Below are positions 53,724 to 62,709 of a stretch of 64,000 nt of DNA, one piece after another. The stretch lies in assembly GCF_010731895.1 (NCBI RefSeq), contig NZ_AP022596.1:1178001-1242000 (forward strand), written 5' to 3'. This DNA is from Mycolicibacterium helvum (GTDB taxonomy: Bacteria > Actinomycetota > Actinomycetes > Mycobacteriales > Mycobacteriaceae). The position numbers and the translations under genes were made by a program. The first letter of the stretch is position 1; every line of letters begins with the position of its first letter. The notes below the pieces were generated by a model. It was not told the DNA's origin and did not search any database. It worked only from the letters and a program-made list of their open reading frames with translations.

Positions 53724-54944
53724 CTAACCCGCGGCTGCTGCCCGCGCCGGCCGGTTCGTCTTCGCTGTACCTGCCTTGCTCGAACTCGAGGGCGTCGACG
53801 TCGACTGATCACGATTGCCGCCACCGATCGTCCGCTTGGCGACTACGTTGTCCGGCCTGGAACTCGACGCACTGGGGATTGCGATGTCCGCCTTGGCAGA
53901 ACGGTTCCTGGCGGTGTTCGCCGTACCCGAGCTCAGCACGGAGCGGGGCACTTCGTTGGCCGCGGCCAAACCGCTCGTCGAGGCCGCACTCTTTGCAGAT
54001 CTCTGTGAGGCAGCGGAACTGCTTGCGCCGTCCCATCCGATGGCCTTCGCGATGGTCCTGGCGAGCTCCATCATGGCCCCGATCGGTCCGACCGCGGTTC
54101 CGGTCGCCAGCGGGACGTGGATGTGCAGCAAGCCGAGCAGGTCGTTGTCGTAGGCGAAGTCGAGCGCGTTGAAGATCGAGCCGCCTGGGCTGAGCAGACC
54201 ACCGAGGGCAATGCCGACTTCGACACCATCGGGGAAACTCACACCGATCGCGGGTCCGAACTCTTTCGCCAACGCGGTGATGTCGACGTGCTCGCCGCCG
54301 TTGAGGAACGCGTCGGCCATAGCGGCCGGGATACCGGCCAACGTGCTCATCGCACTGGCCACATCCGGAGTCGAGGCGCCAAGATCGGTTCGGATGGACT
54401 CCAGACTGGACGCCAAGACGACCAGGGGGCCTAGCAGCGGGCCCGCCATGCCGAGCAATACGCCGCTGAGTGCGGTCGTGGAGAACGCCAGTAGCTGCTT
54501 TCCCGTCGGAGAGATGTTGAGCTGCAACAATTGCGGGACGCCGGGCAATTGCATGACGACCGGTAGCAGCTCGTAGAAGGCTCGGTGCGTGTTGTCCAGC
54601 GTGGACGGATCCGCCGCCGTGGATGCGGCCAGCGCGGCCTGGAAATTGGCTTGTATCCGAGCCGCGATGCCCGGCAGGTCGGGCAGTTGCGTGAGATATG
54701 AGGCCAGGTTGGCGGCGATCTGCTGCAGGATCGGGGCCGGCGCCTCGCGCCATGTATCGAACAGGGCCTGCGCCTTGGCGCTCGCCTCGGCGAAAACCTC
54801 CGCCCAGTCGGTGGTCGCAGTCAATTGGATTGCCGCTTCGGCGCGCAGGCTGGGCGGCGGCGCCACAACCGGGCTCATCGCGATGGCGCTGGTAGCCACA
54901 ACAGCCGCACCGGCGGCGATGAAGGGGCGAGGGATTGCAGGCAT
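53724..54944 (-). CDS. Porin-like secreted protein, GjpA type, copy 1
   Basis: This 406-residue exported protein resembles a group annotated in mycobacteria as GjpA-type outer membrane porins: a signal region (RPFIAAGAAVVATSAIAMSPVVAPP), then helical segments (DWAEVFAEASAKAQALFDTWREAPAPILQQIAANLASYL) and Gly/Ala-rich amphipathic stretches (ALSGVLLGMAGPLLGPLVVLASS, SFPDGVEVGIALGGLLSPGGSIFNALDFAYDNDL). The last 110 residues are Ser/Ala/Lys-rich low-complexity sequence. The ATG at 54944 is preceded by GGGGAG. A paralogue lies at 60383. Pore activity is known only by analogy. Confidence 0.75.
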   Translation of the reverse strand: MPAIPRPFIAAGAAVVATSAIAMSPVVAPPPSLRAEAAIQLTATTDWAEVFAEASAKAQALFDTWREAPAPILQQIAANLASYLTQLPDLPGIAARIQANFQAALAASTAADPSTLDNTHRAFYELLPVVMQLPGVPQLLQLNISPTGKQLLAFSTTALSGVLLGMAGPLLGPLVVLASSLESIRTDLGASTPDVASAMSTLAGIPAAMADAFLNGGEHVDITALAKEFGPAIGVSFPDGVEVGIALGGLLSPGGSIFNALDFAYDNDLLGLLHIHVPLATGTAVGPIGAMMELARTIAKAIGWDGASSSAASQRSAKSAASTSGLAAANEVPRSVLSSGTANTARNRSAKADIAIPSASSSRPDNVVAKRTIGGGNRDQSTSTPSSSSKAGTAKTNRPARAAAAG

Positions 54945-55500
54945 GTCGACTCCCCGTTGTCGTGTCACCCCTGACCCACGAAAACCGTACCCGAGAGGAC
55001 ATTCAAACCGCCGGGGAATCCCACGATTTGGGCCCGATGTGCTCGTGTTGACAAGCTGCGTCGCAGTGGGCCGCGCGAGATGGCCGCCCAGGTTCGTTAC
55101 TTCTGGCAAATTACGGTGACGGCCAGCAACTTTCGTTTTCGCGCACGTCCTTCACGGCGCTGATCGCACAGCGAATCGGAGTGCGATCGCGGCACCGGCC
55201 GAAGCGCGGCCCACCATCCTCGGATCCCGCGGCTCGGCGTGATCGGACATTGATGATGCGGTGACTGATGGCGGCATGACTGGCGCCACTGGACAACTAT
55301 CGAGTCCGGCACGTTCACGGGCGCCCGGGTGTCAACGCTGTGGGCGATGGCAAAGTCGAACTAATCCAACGCAGCCGCGGCTTCCGCCACGACATCTGCT
55401 CCGATCGCGACCTCGGGCTGATCGGATTCCCCGCTGCACCACAACCGATTTCGAGTATTCGATCCTTGGCTACCGATGATGTCCGCAGTTGGGAACGCCG
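54945..55500. other. Intergenic region, no convincing gene
   Basis: About 555 bases lie between the start of the GjpA-like gene and the 3' end of the GH16 gene. Open frames here lack protein-like composition. The part before 54944 contains the GjpA-like leader with ACAACGGGGAGT, also found before the PGRS-C39 gene. Confidence 0.4.
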
Positions 55501-56304
55501 CTACCAGATGCGGATCCAGTCGATCAGCATCGCTGCCGGGAAGTTGCCCAAGGACGGATCACCACCGCCGGGTCCCCCAACGGCAAGGGTGAACATCGGC
55601 GACATCCAATAGCCGGGATTGTTGAACGGCCACCGCAGGTCGGTGGGATTGCCGTGGACCGGGATGGGCTTCGGCGGCACCGTGAAGTACGGTTTCGCGC
55701 CATCGACATAGTCGCGCCAGAACTTGAACCCGTCCTCGTCCCAGCGCATCCGCCAGTTGTGCCAGCCGCCGTCGATCAACCCGGCAATCGACTTGCTTTC
55801 CCACGTCTTCCCGTTCGATGCCGCGTGGACCGTGGTTCCCGGGGCCCAACTGCGGTTGCCGTAGAACTCGAAGATGTCAACCTCGCCGTCGGGCAGCGGA
55901 TCTTCGTTGACCGCCCAGTACGCGGGCCAGGCTCCCGAGGTCAAGCAGTCGAGCTTGGCCCGCGCTTCCCAGGTGTGGCCCATCGGGACCCGCCAGTTCC
56001 CCCGCACCTTTCCACTGAAGTACTGATCGTCCTCTTTAGTGGCGAGGAGTACGAGGTTCGAATTTCCGTCGAGGAATACGTTTCGCCGATCGTCGCGGTA
56101 TTGACTCGCGACCGGCGGCCACACGTCGTCCTGCCAGTTCTGGACGGACCAGTTCGCCGGGTTGGGGGCCGACCCCGCTGGCCCGTCGAAGTCGTCCTGG
56201 AACATATACGGCGCTTCTGCCTGGGCACTCGGGAGTGGGATTGCGGCGGCCAACAGACCCAGCCCCGACATCAACATCATGCTTCGACGATCCAATTCGG
56301 GCAC
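55501..56304 (-). CDS. Secreted glycoside hydrolase family 16 protein
   Basis: This protein of about 267 residues has a signal peptide (RRSMMLMSGLGLLAAAIPLPSAQA) and a GH16 jelly-roll. The catalytic motif is DGEVDIFEFYG, matching E-x-D-x-x-E with nucleophile and acid residues. The C-terminal beta strands include WHNWRMRWDEDGFKFWRDYVDG and end with the typical MLIDWIRIW. It would cleave beta-1,3/1,4-glucans or mixed linkages outside the cell. The GTG at 56304 is my best start; the open frame reaches 56610, but that overlaps the divergent lipoprotein gene. No clear ribosome binding site is seen, so the start is uncertain. Confidence 0.85.
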   Translation of the reverse strand: MPELDRRSMMLMSGLGLLAAAIPLPSAQAEAPYMFQDDFDGPAGSAPNPANWSVQNWQDDVWPPVASQYRDDRRNVFLDGNSNLVLLATKEDDQYFSGKVRGNWRVPMGHTWEARAKLDCLTSGAWPAYWAVNEDPLPDGEVDIFEFYGNRSWAPGTTVHAASNGKTWESKSIAGLIDGGWHNWRMRWDEDGFKFWRDYVDGAKPYFTVPPKPIPVHGNPTDLRWPFNNPGYWMSPMFTLAVGGPGGGDPSLGNFPAAMLIDWIRIW

Positions 56305-56434
56305 GGATAGACCATAAAGCCATTGACTTCCTGCGTAGCGCCGAAGCACCGAGAACTCGCCGACCCAACCCGTTCGGCGATACCTCGGCTTTCCCGCATG
56401 TCCCGTGGTGGGATCTGTTTCAAGAGGTGACGCC

Positions 56435-57253
56435 ATGCTCACATGGAGAACCACAGCGGTCATCGCGCTGGCCCTAGTACTGCTGGCCGGCTGCTCGTCG
56501 TCGACCGCGCCACCGCCGGGTAAGAACGGTGCGGCACCAACCGCAGCTGGCCCGGCGACGCCCGCCGATCCCAAGTCAGTACACGGGGACGAGGCCGCGC
56601 TCGAGACCACCCCCTGGGATCAGGTCGGCCCGGGCTGGATGCTGGCCACCTGGACGCAGGTGCCCGCCACAGTCGTCACCACTGATCCCTCCGGGTCCTA
56701 TCAGGGGGCCGCCACCACGCTGTACCTGGTCGATCCGTCGGGCGATCGCTATCCGATCACCACGTTCCCGCAGCCCGGCAAGACTCCTGGTCCCGCGTTG
56801 GTCGACTGGTCCGGGGACGGCGAACGGGCATTGTTCTACGACCAGAGCGCCGACAAGCCGGCGCCCATCATCGTCGACCTGCACACCGGTGCGCAGACTG
56901 CGATACCCGTCCGGGGCTCCACCCAGTTCGTCCCTCACTTCACGCGGCCCTCGGGCAAGGCATTGCTGATCGTCCACAAGGACGACAGCGGCAACCAGCC
57001 TCCGACGCTGGAGCGGGTCGATCTGGCGGGTGAACGTGAGCTGCTCTTTCCGACGGACAACCTGGGCAGCCCCTTCAGTGGGTCTTACCTACCCACCCCG
57101 GACGGGACCCAGCTGATCCTCGGGACTGATACGGGCCCGATGGTGCTGATGGGCAATGACGGGACGGTTGTCCGGACCATCGCGGTGCCGCACGGCGCGA
57201 CGGTGAACGGCGGCAGCGTCACCGATGCGCTGCTGTACCCAGGCCAGGGATAG
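56435..57253 (+). CDS. Beta-propeller-like lipoprotein
   Basis: This 272-residue lipoprotein has the lipobox LLAGC with Cys20 after a hydrophobic signal. The mature part starts with a Pro/Ala/Gly-rich linker, then has repeated beta-strand elements with YLVDPSGDRYPITTFPQ, PALVDWSGDGERALFYDQ, LPTPDGTQLILGTDTGPMVLMGNDG. Such elements resemble TolB/propeller blades. The last recognizable blade ends at VNGGSVTDALLYPGQG and the protein then stops, which may be early compared with relatives. A frame change near the stop would extend it. Function unknown. Confidence 0.75.
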   Translation: MLTWRTTAVIALALVLLAGCSSSTAPPPGKNGAAPTAAGPATPADPKSVHGDEAALETTPWDQVGPGWMLATWTQVPATVVTTDPSGSYQGAATTLYLVDPSGDRYPITTFPQPGKTPGPALVDWSGDGERALFYDQSADKPAPIIVDLHTGAQTAIPVRGSTQFVPHFTRPSGKALLIVHKDDSGNQPPTLERVDLAGERELLFPTDNLGSPFSGSYLPTPDGTQLILGTDTGPMVLMGNDGTVVRTIAVPHGATVNGGSVTDALLYPGQG

Positions 57254-57323
57254 TCGACCACTCCTGATCGGGCAGTGGTGTTCCGTCCAGCTCTCTGCGA
57301 ATTACGTTGAGCGTCACACTGAC

Positions 57324-57740
57324 TCAGCCGACGGGGAAGACGCCATCCCGGGAGATGACGAAGCCGCGACCGGAGCCGACGGTGCAGGTCACGCCGTCAG
57401 TCTGCGACAGACAAGCGAAGGGACCGAGGCGGGCGGTTTGGCCGTAGGCAAGCGTCGGCGTGTCCAGTGCCGGATCGCCCATGCATTGATTACCGCTGCA
57501 GGGCGTGAAGTGTCCGTTGGCGTCCATGCTCACCGATTGGACTGCTGAATTGCTCTGACAATAGGCAGACGGAGGGCCGCCGTCGGTGTGCATCTCGCAG
57601 CTGAGATTTCGCGACGGAGATACGAACGAACAGGTCGTTCCCGAGAAGCAGGTCAGGTCACTCGCATTCGCCTGCGGCAGCCCGATGAGGCAGCCGGCGG
57701 CGATAACCAATGCCGTCGCCGTCGATAACAACAATCGCAT
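57324..57740 (-). CDS. Secreted cysteine-rich protein (DUF6636 type)
   Basis: This 138-residue protein has a signal peptide (LLSTATALVIAAGCLIGLPQANA, cleavage near residue 27). The mature part has several cysteines (LTCFSGTTCSFVSPSRNLSCEM, YCQSNS, CSGNQC, PFACLSQTDGVTCTVGSGRGFVIS). The FVSPSRNLSCEM and GRGFVISRDGV segments resemble mycobacterial DUF6636 proteins. It should sit in the envelope, held by disulfides. Function unknown; it is a single gene converging on the lipoprotein. Confidence 0.8.
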   Translation of the reverse strand: MRLLLSTATALVIAAGCLIGLPQANASDLTCFSGTTCSFVSPSRNLSCEMHTDGGPPSAYCQSNSAVQSVSMDANGHFTPCSGNQCMGDPALDTPTLAYGQTARLGPFACLSQTDGVTCTVGSGRGFVISRDGVFPVG

Positions 57741-57798
57741 TTGCTAAGCCTAAGGCGATCACTGCTCGATGAGGGCCGTTACGTCGAATCGGCGACTG

Positions 57799-58686
57799 CT
57801 ACCCCGCAGGTTTCAGATAGACGACGAGGTTGACGTCACAGTACTCGTCGGCGAACATCCCCCGGCAACCCCGAAGATACTTCAGGTAGCGGTCGTAGAC
57901 CTCTTCAGACTGGATCTCGATTGCCTTGTCCCGGTTGGCTTCCAGAGCATCGCCCCAGATGCCGAGCGTCCTGATGTAGTGCGGCCGCAGCGACAGCACC
58001 TCGGGGACGGTGAACCCGGCGGCCTCGCCGCGTTCCTGCATCATGGCCGCCGTCGGGATCCGGCCGCCCGGAAATATCTCGGTGATGATGAACTTGACGA
58101 ACCGCAGGGCTTCGAACGTGATTTTCTTGCCTCGTTCGGCCATGTCGTACGGGTGATAACTCGTGGTGCTCTGGATCGTCATCCGGCCGTCGTCGGGCAG
58201 GATGTTGAAGCAGTTCTTGAAGAAGTTGTCGTAGCGCTCGAAGCCGAAGTGCTCGAAAGCCTCGATCGAGACGATGCGGTCGACGGGTTCGCTGAACTCC
58301 TCCCAGCCGCGCAGCGCGACGTCATGCGTGCGCGCGGAATCGACCTGGTCGAGCAGCTTCGTGGCATGTGCGTGCTGGTTTTTCGACAGCGTGAGCCCGA
58401 CGACGTTGACGTCGTACTTCTCCATCGCGCGTTTCATGGTGGCGCCCCACCCGCAGCCGATGTCAAGCAGTGTCATTCCCGGCTTCAGGTCAAGCTTGTC
58501 CAGGTTCAGATCGATCTTGGCGATCTGCGCTTCTTCCAGCGAGAGGTCCGCGGGTTCGAAGTAGGCGCAGCTGTACGTCCGGCTCGGATCCTGAAACAGG
58601 CCGAAAAAGTCGTCGGAAAGGTCGTAATGAGCCTGGATGTCCTCAAAGTGGGGTCGCATCGTTGAGGTGGGTGGTGTGTCGGGCAT
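57799..58686 (-). CDS. Cyclopropane mycolic acid / methoxy-mycolic acid synthase family methyltransferase
   Basis: This 295-residue SAM-dependent methyltransferase is of the CmaA/MmaA/PcaA family, acting on double bonds of meromycolic acyl chains in the mycobacterial cell wall. The motifs are [28 protein letters not shown] motif [27 protein letters not shown], and [13 protein letters not shown] with the Glu that contacts bicarbonate in relatives. The ATG at 58686 is used; ATG at 58659 (MRPHFEDI) is possible. Which mycolate modification it makes cannot be decided by reading. It is a single gene. Confidence 0.9.
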   Translation of the reverse strand: MPDTPPTSTMRPHFEDIQAHYDLSDDFFGLFQDPSRTYSCAYFEPADLSLEEAQIAKIDLNLDKLDLKPGMTLLDIGCGWGATMKRAMEKYDVNVVGLTLSKNQHAHATKLLDQVDSARTHDVALRGWEEFSEPVDRIVSIEAFEHFGFERYDNFFKNCFNILPDDGRMTIQSTTSYHPYDMAERGKKITFEALRFVKFIITEIFPGGRIPTAAMMQERGEAAGFTVPEVLSLRPHYIRTLGIWGDALEANRDKAIEIQSEEVYDRYLKYLRGCRGMFADEYCDVNLVVYLKPAG

Positions 58687-58758
58687 CGCGCCCTCCAGCC
58701 GTAGGAGTTGGTCCGCACCATACGCCGGTAGGTGCCCGCCATTCGGTCATTTCGTCCG

Positions 58759-59115
58759 TTACGCCGACACCACAGCTGACCTCCGTCGCGTCGACGCTGA
58801 CAGCGCCGATAAACAAGCCCAGGTGGCACCGATGGTGACCCACACCAACGCCTGGTTCAGCAACGAATACACCCGAAAGTCGCCCAGCACCTGGGCTGGA
58901 AAGCCTTCGATCACAATGCCGTCGGGTCCACTGATCGGCCCCAGAACCTCGTGGAAGGTGGGCAGCAACACGAAGGCGATCAGCATGACCACGACGTAAC
59001 CGCCGACAGCCGCAGCAGTCGCCGTCCAACTCCCCCACCGACGAGACCATGCCATCCCGGCTGCCACCGCAACACATGCGCCCACCACCGAGATGACAGT
59101 GATCGTCAGGAACAC
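58759..59115 (-). pseudogene. CbtA-like membrane protein fragment
   Basis: This 118-residue frame contains three transmembrane segments. Its end, GFPAQVLGDFRVYSLLNQALVWVTIGATWA, matches the typical C-terminus of cobalt-transporter subunit CbtA (GFPAD-x-LW-x-FR). Full-length CbtA proteins have about twice as many residues and a conserved N-terminal half, which is not found upstream in this or other frames. It is probably a truncated, inactive copy. A start ATG at 59115 exists, so a short protein might still be made. No cbtB or cobalamin gene is nearby. Confidence 0.6.
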
Positions 59116-59239
59116 CGAACTTCGCGCTCCGATGTTCGGGCTGACCCCGGCCCGGTTCGTCGAGCAAGCGCGACCAGAGACCGAGCACCGGATCGTGAGA
59201 ATCCAGCGACGAGTCTGGCTGGTACGCAGGGTCGGTCAG

Positions 59240-60142
59240 CTAGTAGCTGACCAGCCCCGGGTGGAACGTAGCCGCCATCCGGCGCATGCCGTCGCGCCAG
59301 TCGACGGTCGTGGTGCCGATGAGCTCATGCATCTTGGTGACGTCCAACGGATTTCCGCGCAGCGTCTGCTCAGTCTCTTCAAACACCGGTTCCTTACCGA
59401 CGAGCGAGCCGAGGTAGGTGCACCACTCCTGAAGGCTGACGAACTGGTCGCCACCCCAGTTGACGGTGGTAACCGGAACTGACGCCACCTCAAGCAGTTT
59501 CGGGATCATCGCGATGATGTCGTCTTCGTGGATCGGGTTGTAGACAGCGGGACCGCCGGGTGGAACGGGGATGGGCATGTCGCCCAGCATCATGTCCAGG
59601 TGGAAGAGCGGCCATCCGCCGTTGTCGCCGTAGGGAACGTTGAGGCGCGCAATGGTGGCCGGTACGCCGAGGGCACGGGCCACCGTCGCGACGACGACTT
59701 CCCCGGCGATCTTGGTGATGGAGTACGTGGGAAGCAGGGGCTTGTGGTTGTCGCCGAGAACGGTGCGTTCGGTGCGGTGTTCATCGCCCGGCGGGTCGTA
59801 GACGGCCCCGGATGAACAGTGCAGGAACGCCTTCGCGTCTCGGCAATGCGCCATGAGAAGGCCTGCCGATTCGGCGTTCGCCGCAATATCCTTGTCCCAC
59901 CGACCGCTCTTGGCCACCGCCAAGTTGAGGACGTAGTCGAAGTCTTGCGGGAGCCCGGTGAAGTCGCCCGCCGCCATGTTGACGGCCTCGCACCGGACGC
60001 CGGCCGTCTCCAGACGTTCGCGGCTTGCCGAGTCGGTGAAGCGGGCGATGCCCCACACCTCGTTGTCGGCCGCCAGAGCCAGGGCGATAGGGACGGCAAC
60101 CTGGCCGCTCGCCCCGGTGATCAAGATCTTGGATCCGCGCAT
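59240..60142 (-). CDS. NAD-dependent epimerase/dehydratase family protein
   Basis: This 300-residue extended short-chain dehydrogenase has the nucleotide-binding ILITGASGQVAVPIALALA at its start, the family VLNLAVAKSGRWDKDI segment, and the catalytic Tyr-Lys pair in TYSITKIAGEVVV. Such enzymes epimerise or reduce nucleotide sugars or other substrates. The C-terminal part (LQEWCTYLGSLVGKEPVFEETEQTLRGNPLDVTKMHELIG) is typical of atypical members found in mycobacteria. It is a single gene. Substrate unknown. Confidence 0.9.
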   Translation of the reverse strand: MRGSKILITGASGQVAVPIALALAADNEVWGIARFTDSASRERLETAGVRCEAVNMAAGDFTGLPQDFDYVLNLAVAKSGRWDKDIAANAESAGLLMAHCRDAKAFLHCSSGAVYDPPGDEHRTERTVLGDNHKPLLPTYSITKIAGEVVVATVARALGVPATIARLNVPYGDNGGWPLFHLDMMLGDMPIPVPPGGPAVYNPIHEDDIIAMIPKLLEVASVPVTTVNWGGDQFVSLQEWCTYLGSLVGKEPVFEETEQTLRGNPLDVTKMHELIGTTTVDWRDGMRRMAATFHPGLVSY

Positions 60143-60382
60143 CGGCTGATGGTAGGCAGGTGAAGCGTTCGTGAATGCGAATTGGTCTCAGTCTTTGCGC
60201 AACTTGCCTCCGACGGCGCTCGCTAGGTCGCCGGCACCGTCGGGCCCGTCGACGCCGGGCCGCTCAACGAGTGCTGAGCGGAACACGACGTTCAACCCAT
60301 GGGGCGCAGCGCCTCACACGAATGCCAAGGCGCCAGCCGACCCCTCCCTCAGCAGAGGCCGACTGGCGCTGACGGGTCATAT

Positions 60383-61591
60383 TTACTTGCTGGCCTTACC
60401 GGGTCTGCCGGACTTGGCCGATGAGACCTTCTTGCCGGCGCTGGCCTTCGAATCGTGACCGCCGGTGGCCGACGATCCCGCCTTGGTGTCGCTCGACGAG
60501 GAATCGGAACCGCCGGTCGCCGAAGCGGCCGCCGGGGTGGCCTTGGTGCTGGTCGTCGTGGAACCGGTACTGCCGGTGGCGGATTCGGTCACTGCAGCCG
60601 CCTCGGTGGTGTCGGCCGCGGTGGACTCAGCCGCGCTCTCCGACGCCGCCTTGGTGGCACCACGCGCCAACCCCGCCTTGCCGAGAGCCGCCGGGGCGGC
60701 GGTCGACAGGGCGACCGTCTTGGCGGCACCGGCGGACGCTGCCGCGGGTGGGGTGGCTCCGATGGCTTGGGCGATGACGTCCCGCAGTTCAATCAGGCTG
60801 GCGATCGGTCCGCTGGCCAGGAACCCGAAGTCGGGGCTGTAGGGCGTCAGCAGGCCCGGGGCAGGCAGGATTCCGAGGACCATGCCCGAACCGTTGAGGA
60901 AGCCGTTGACCAGATTCGCCGGGAGATTGACCAGAGTGTTGACGACGGCACCCGGGTCGTTGGCGACCACTCCGTCGTACACATCCTGCACTCCCTGAAC
61001 AGCTGCGTTGATCGTCGACAGCAACGGGAACGTCATCGGCAGCACCACCTGGAACACCGTGTTGGGCAGTGTGGCGAATGCCTTGGCGAAGTTGTTCACC
61101 GTGTTGACCAGGGGGACGGTCGAATCGGAAACGACCGTAACGAGCGACAGCGCGAGCGGGACCACGACGGTGTTGTTGATCGTGTCGAACGCACCCGTGA
61201 TATCACCGCTCTGGAGCTGGCCCCTCGCGGTGGCGATCGCACCGGGGATGCTGTCGAAGATCTGCTTGATGTTCGACGCGTCGTTGTGAAGGGCCGTCTG
61301 CAAGGCCTTCAGGCTGGCGATCTGGTTGGCGACGATCTGGCTGAGGATCGGCGCGGGACTGTCAGCGATCTGCTGACCGAGTGCACCGAGATTTGCTGCC
61401 GACGTCTGGAAAACTTGAATCCAATTCTGGATCGGGTTCACCGAGGCGCTGAGCTCGACGCCGATCGACGACACCGTTCGCTGCATCGCCTGGACGCCGG
61501 GCATCGGCGGCGCCAGCGGCGAAATCGCGATAACACTCGCTCCCAAGAGCGCCACACCTGCGGTGGCGTACGGACGAACAGCAACGTTCAT
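60383..61591 (-). CDS. Porin-like secreted protein, GjpA type, copy 2
   Basis: This 402-residue exported protein opens with the conserved signal MNVAVRPYATAGVALLGASVIAISPLAPP. It then has helical segments (SVNPIQNWIQVFQTSAANLGALGQQIADSPAPILSQIVANQ) and hydrophobic amphipathic stretches (VLPMTFPLLSTINAAVQGVQDV, NLPANLVNGFLNGSGMVLGI). The C-terminal 110 residues are Ser/Thr/Ala/Lys-rich low-complexity, as in copy 1. An AGGAGAG site precedes the ATG. Two CTTAC-type palindromes lie upstream at 61640 and 61818, so it is probably tightly regulated. Pore role by analogy only. Confidence 0.8.
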   Translation of the reverse strand: MNVAVRPYATAGVALLGASVIAISPLAPPMPGVQAMQRTVSSIGVELSASVNPIQNWIQVFQTSAANLGALGQQIADSPAPILSQIVANQIASLKALQTALHNDASNIKQIFDSIPGAIATARGQLQSGDITGAFDTINNTVVVPLALSLVTVVSDSTVPLVNTVNNFAKAFATLPNTVFQVVLPMTFPLLSTINAAVQGVQDVYDGVVANDPGAVVNTLVNLPANLVNGFLNGSGMVLGILPAPGLLTPYSPDFGFLASGPIASLIELRDVIAQAIGATPPAAASAGAAKTVALSTAAPAALGKAGLARGATKAASESAAESTAADTTEAAAVTESATGSTGSTTTSTKATPAAASATGGSDSSSSDTKAGSSATGGHDSKASAGKKVSSAKSGRPGKASK

Positions 61592-61639
61592 GGCTCTCCT
61601 TTGACCAAAACTTCCCTTAAGCGCCAAAAGGTATCGCAC

Positions 61640-61655
61640 CTTACTCGTCAGTAAG
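61640..61655. promoter_or_regulatory. Operator-like palindrome 1 upstream of GjpA-like copy 2
   Basis: CTTACTCGTCAGTAAG is a 6-bp inverted repeat CTTACT/AGTAAG with a 4-bp spacer, 49 bp before the start codon, where a repressor would block transcription. It has the same form as the site at 61818. Confidence 0.55.
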
Positions 61656-61817
61656 TAGGGGTTTAGGAAACTTCTTTTGAGCTCGGAAACAACCCAGATA
61701 GCTGGGCTACGTACTGGATGCATGAGGGAAATACACTGTTCATGTCGTTTTCGAGGGCCCGGAAACCTTACGAGTCACTGAACGACCGACGATGATCAGC
61801 TACCGTTTCCGACTCGT

Positions 61818-61839
61818 TATCTTACCCGCGGGTAAGATA
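61818..61839. promoter_or_regulatory. Operator-like palindrome 2 upstream of GjpA-like copy 2
   Basis: A perfect 22-bp palindrome has the core CTTACCCGCGGGTAAG. The half-site CTTAC and 4-bp spacing match the site at 61640, so both may bind one TetR-family regulator. A terminator role is less likely because no T-run follows. Confidence 0.55.
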
Positions 61840-62241
61840 GCTAGTTTGCTGAAGCCATCTCCTAAATTACCTTTCGGTAGCATAACCTGGCTTATGTAAA
61901 TTTCCGGCTGTTTGCGCGGTTGGTCGACGGCGAGGCGGCCCCCGCGGCCGCCGCTGCGGGGTCCGGCATCGGGGGCGTGACTGCCAACCCCCTCGACCCC
62001 GGCCATCCCCCGCGGTCGGCACGCATACCTCTCAGGGTTTGCTGAGCCGCCGAAAATTCATGGCGCGCAATGGCGATGATGTCCAGCGGTGGTCAGCCGG
62101 TGGTCGGTTCATAACGAAGGGCGCGCAGGACCGAGGTGGCGCGGCCACGGCCATCGCCGGATACGCAGCGCCAGCAGCGGTGCACTTCTTCATCCCAGGG
62201 CGTGGCCGACGGGAAAGAGGCGCGGCCACGCCGGTAGTGAG

Positions 62242-62315
62242 TGCCCCCAGTCGGACTCGAACCGACACTGTGCGGATTTTAAGTCCGCTGCCTCTGCCAA
62301 TTGGGCTATGGGGGC
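62242..62315 (-). tRNA. tRNA-Leu (anticodon UAA), class I-like short variable arm
   Basis: Reading the minus strand, the 74-nt sequence folds into a cloverleaf. The acceptor stem GCCCCCA/TGGGGGC has discriminator A73, the anticodon stem GCGGA/TCCGC holds loop CTTAAAA with anticodon TAA, and the T stem GTCGG/CCGAC holds loop TTCGAGT. CCA is not encoded. Anticodon UAA reads the rare leucine codon UUA. The variable loop is only five bases (ACAGT), whereas bacterial tRNA-Leu usually has a long variable arm. The rest of the structure is fully regular, so this is a functional gene. Confidence 0.92.
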
Positions 62316-62588
62316 CAACCGCGCGATCGGCGCGGTACAGAGGTTAGCGCGTGCGCCACGCGGTCCGGTGGTCACCACATTGCACGCGGGACCCGTGGCG
62401 CCCGTCGCGACTCACCTCAGCACAAGCGACGCCCTGTGAACATCCTGTGGATTACCACCCCGTCCCACCTGGCAATTCATAGGAAACCCCTTGCAGCCGA
62501 GCGTATTTGAGGTGCTCAAGAGTTTATGCGCAACGTTCGCCCGCGTTATGGTGGGAAGTGCGATCTGGTGGCCTCGGCCCCAGCTCGC
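62316..62588. other. Intergenic region between tRNA-Leu and terminators, nothing clear
   Basis: About 270 bases hold the promoter of the minus-strand tRNA-Leu, presumably, and no convincing gene. Two hairpins follow at 62589 and 62664. Confidence 0.4.
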
Positions 62589-62627
62589 GGAAAAGCCCGG
62601 CGACCCCCCGACCAGCCGGGCTTTTTC
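62589..62627. terminator. Terminator-like hairpin with T-run
   Basis: AAAAGCCCGGC pairs with GCCGGGCTTTT across a 13-base loop and ends in a T-run on the plus strand (A-run first on the minus strand, so it can work both ways). It lies between tRNA-Leu and the DctA gene. Confidence 0.7.
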
Positions 62628-62663
62628 CGTATCGCCAGCATCTCGGGCCCTATCCGAACAGCA

Positions 62664-62698
62664 CGACACCCCGGGGGAACAGGCCACCCGGGGTGTCG
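62664..62698 (-). terminator. Hairpin after dctA
   Basis: CGACACCCCGGG pairs perfectly with CCCGGGGTGTCG over an 11-base loop. It is located 12 bp past the dctA stop on the minus strand, as expected for its terminator. Confidence 0.7.
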
Positions 62699-62709
62699 CG
62701 AGCTGTGGT

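Larger units (their letters stand above)
61592..62241. other. Intergenic region with two related palindromes
   Basis: About 650 bases lie between the GjpA-like copy 2 start and tRNA-Leu. Besides the palindromes listed separately, the part from 61700 to 61900 is relatively AT-rich. I see no convincing gene. Confidence 0.5.

Noticed and set aside
60455..61654. 399-codon plus-strand frame opposite GjpA-like copy 2
   Set aside because: Gly/Arg-rich antisense shadow. The minus-strand gene has a signal peptide and family pattern.
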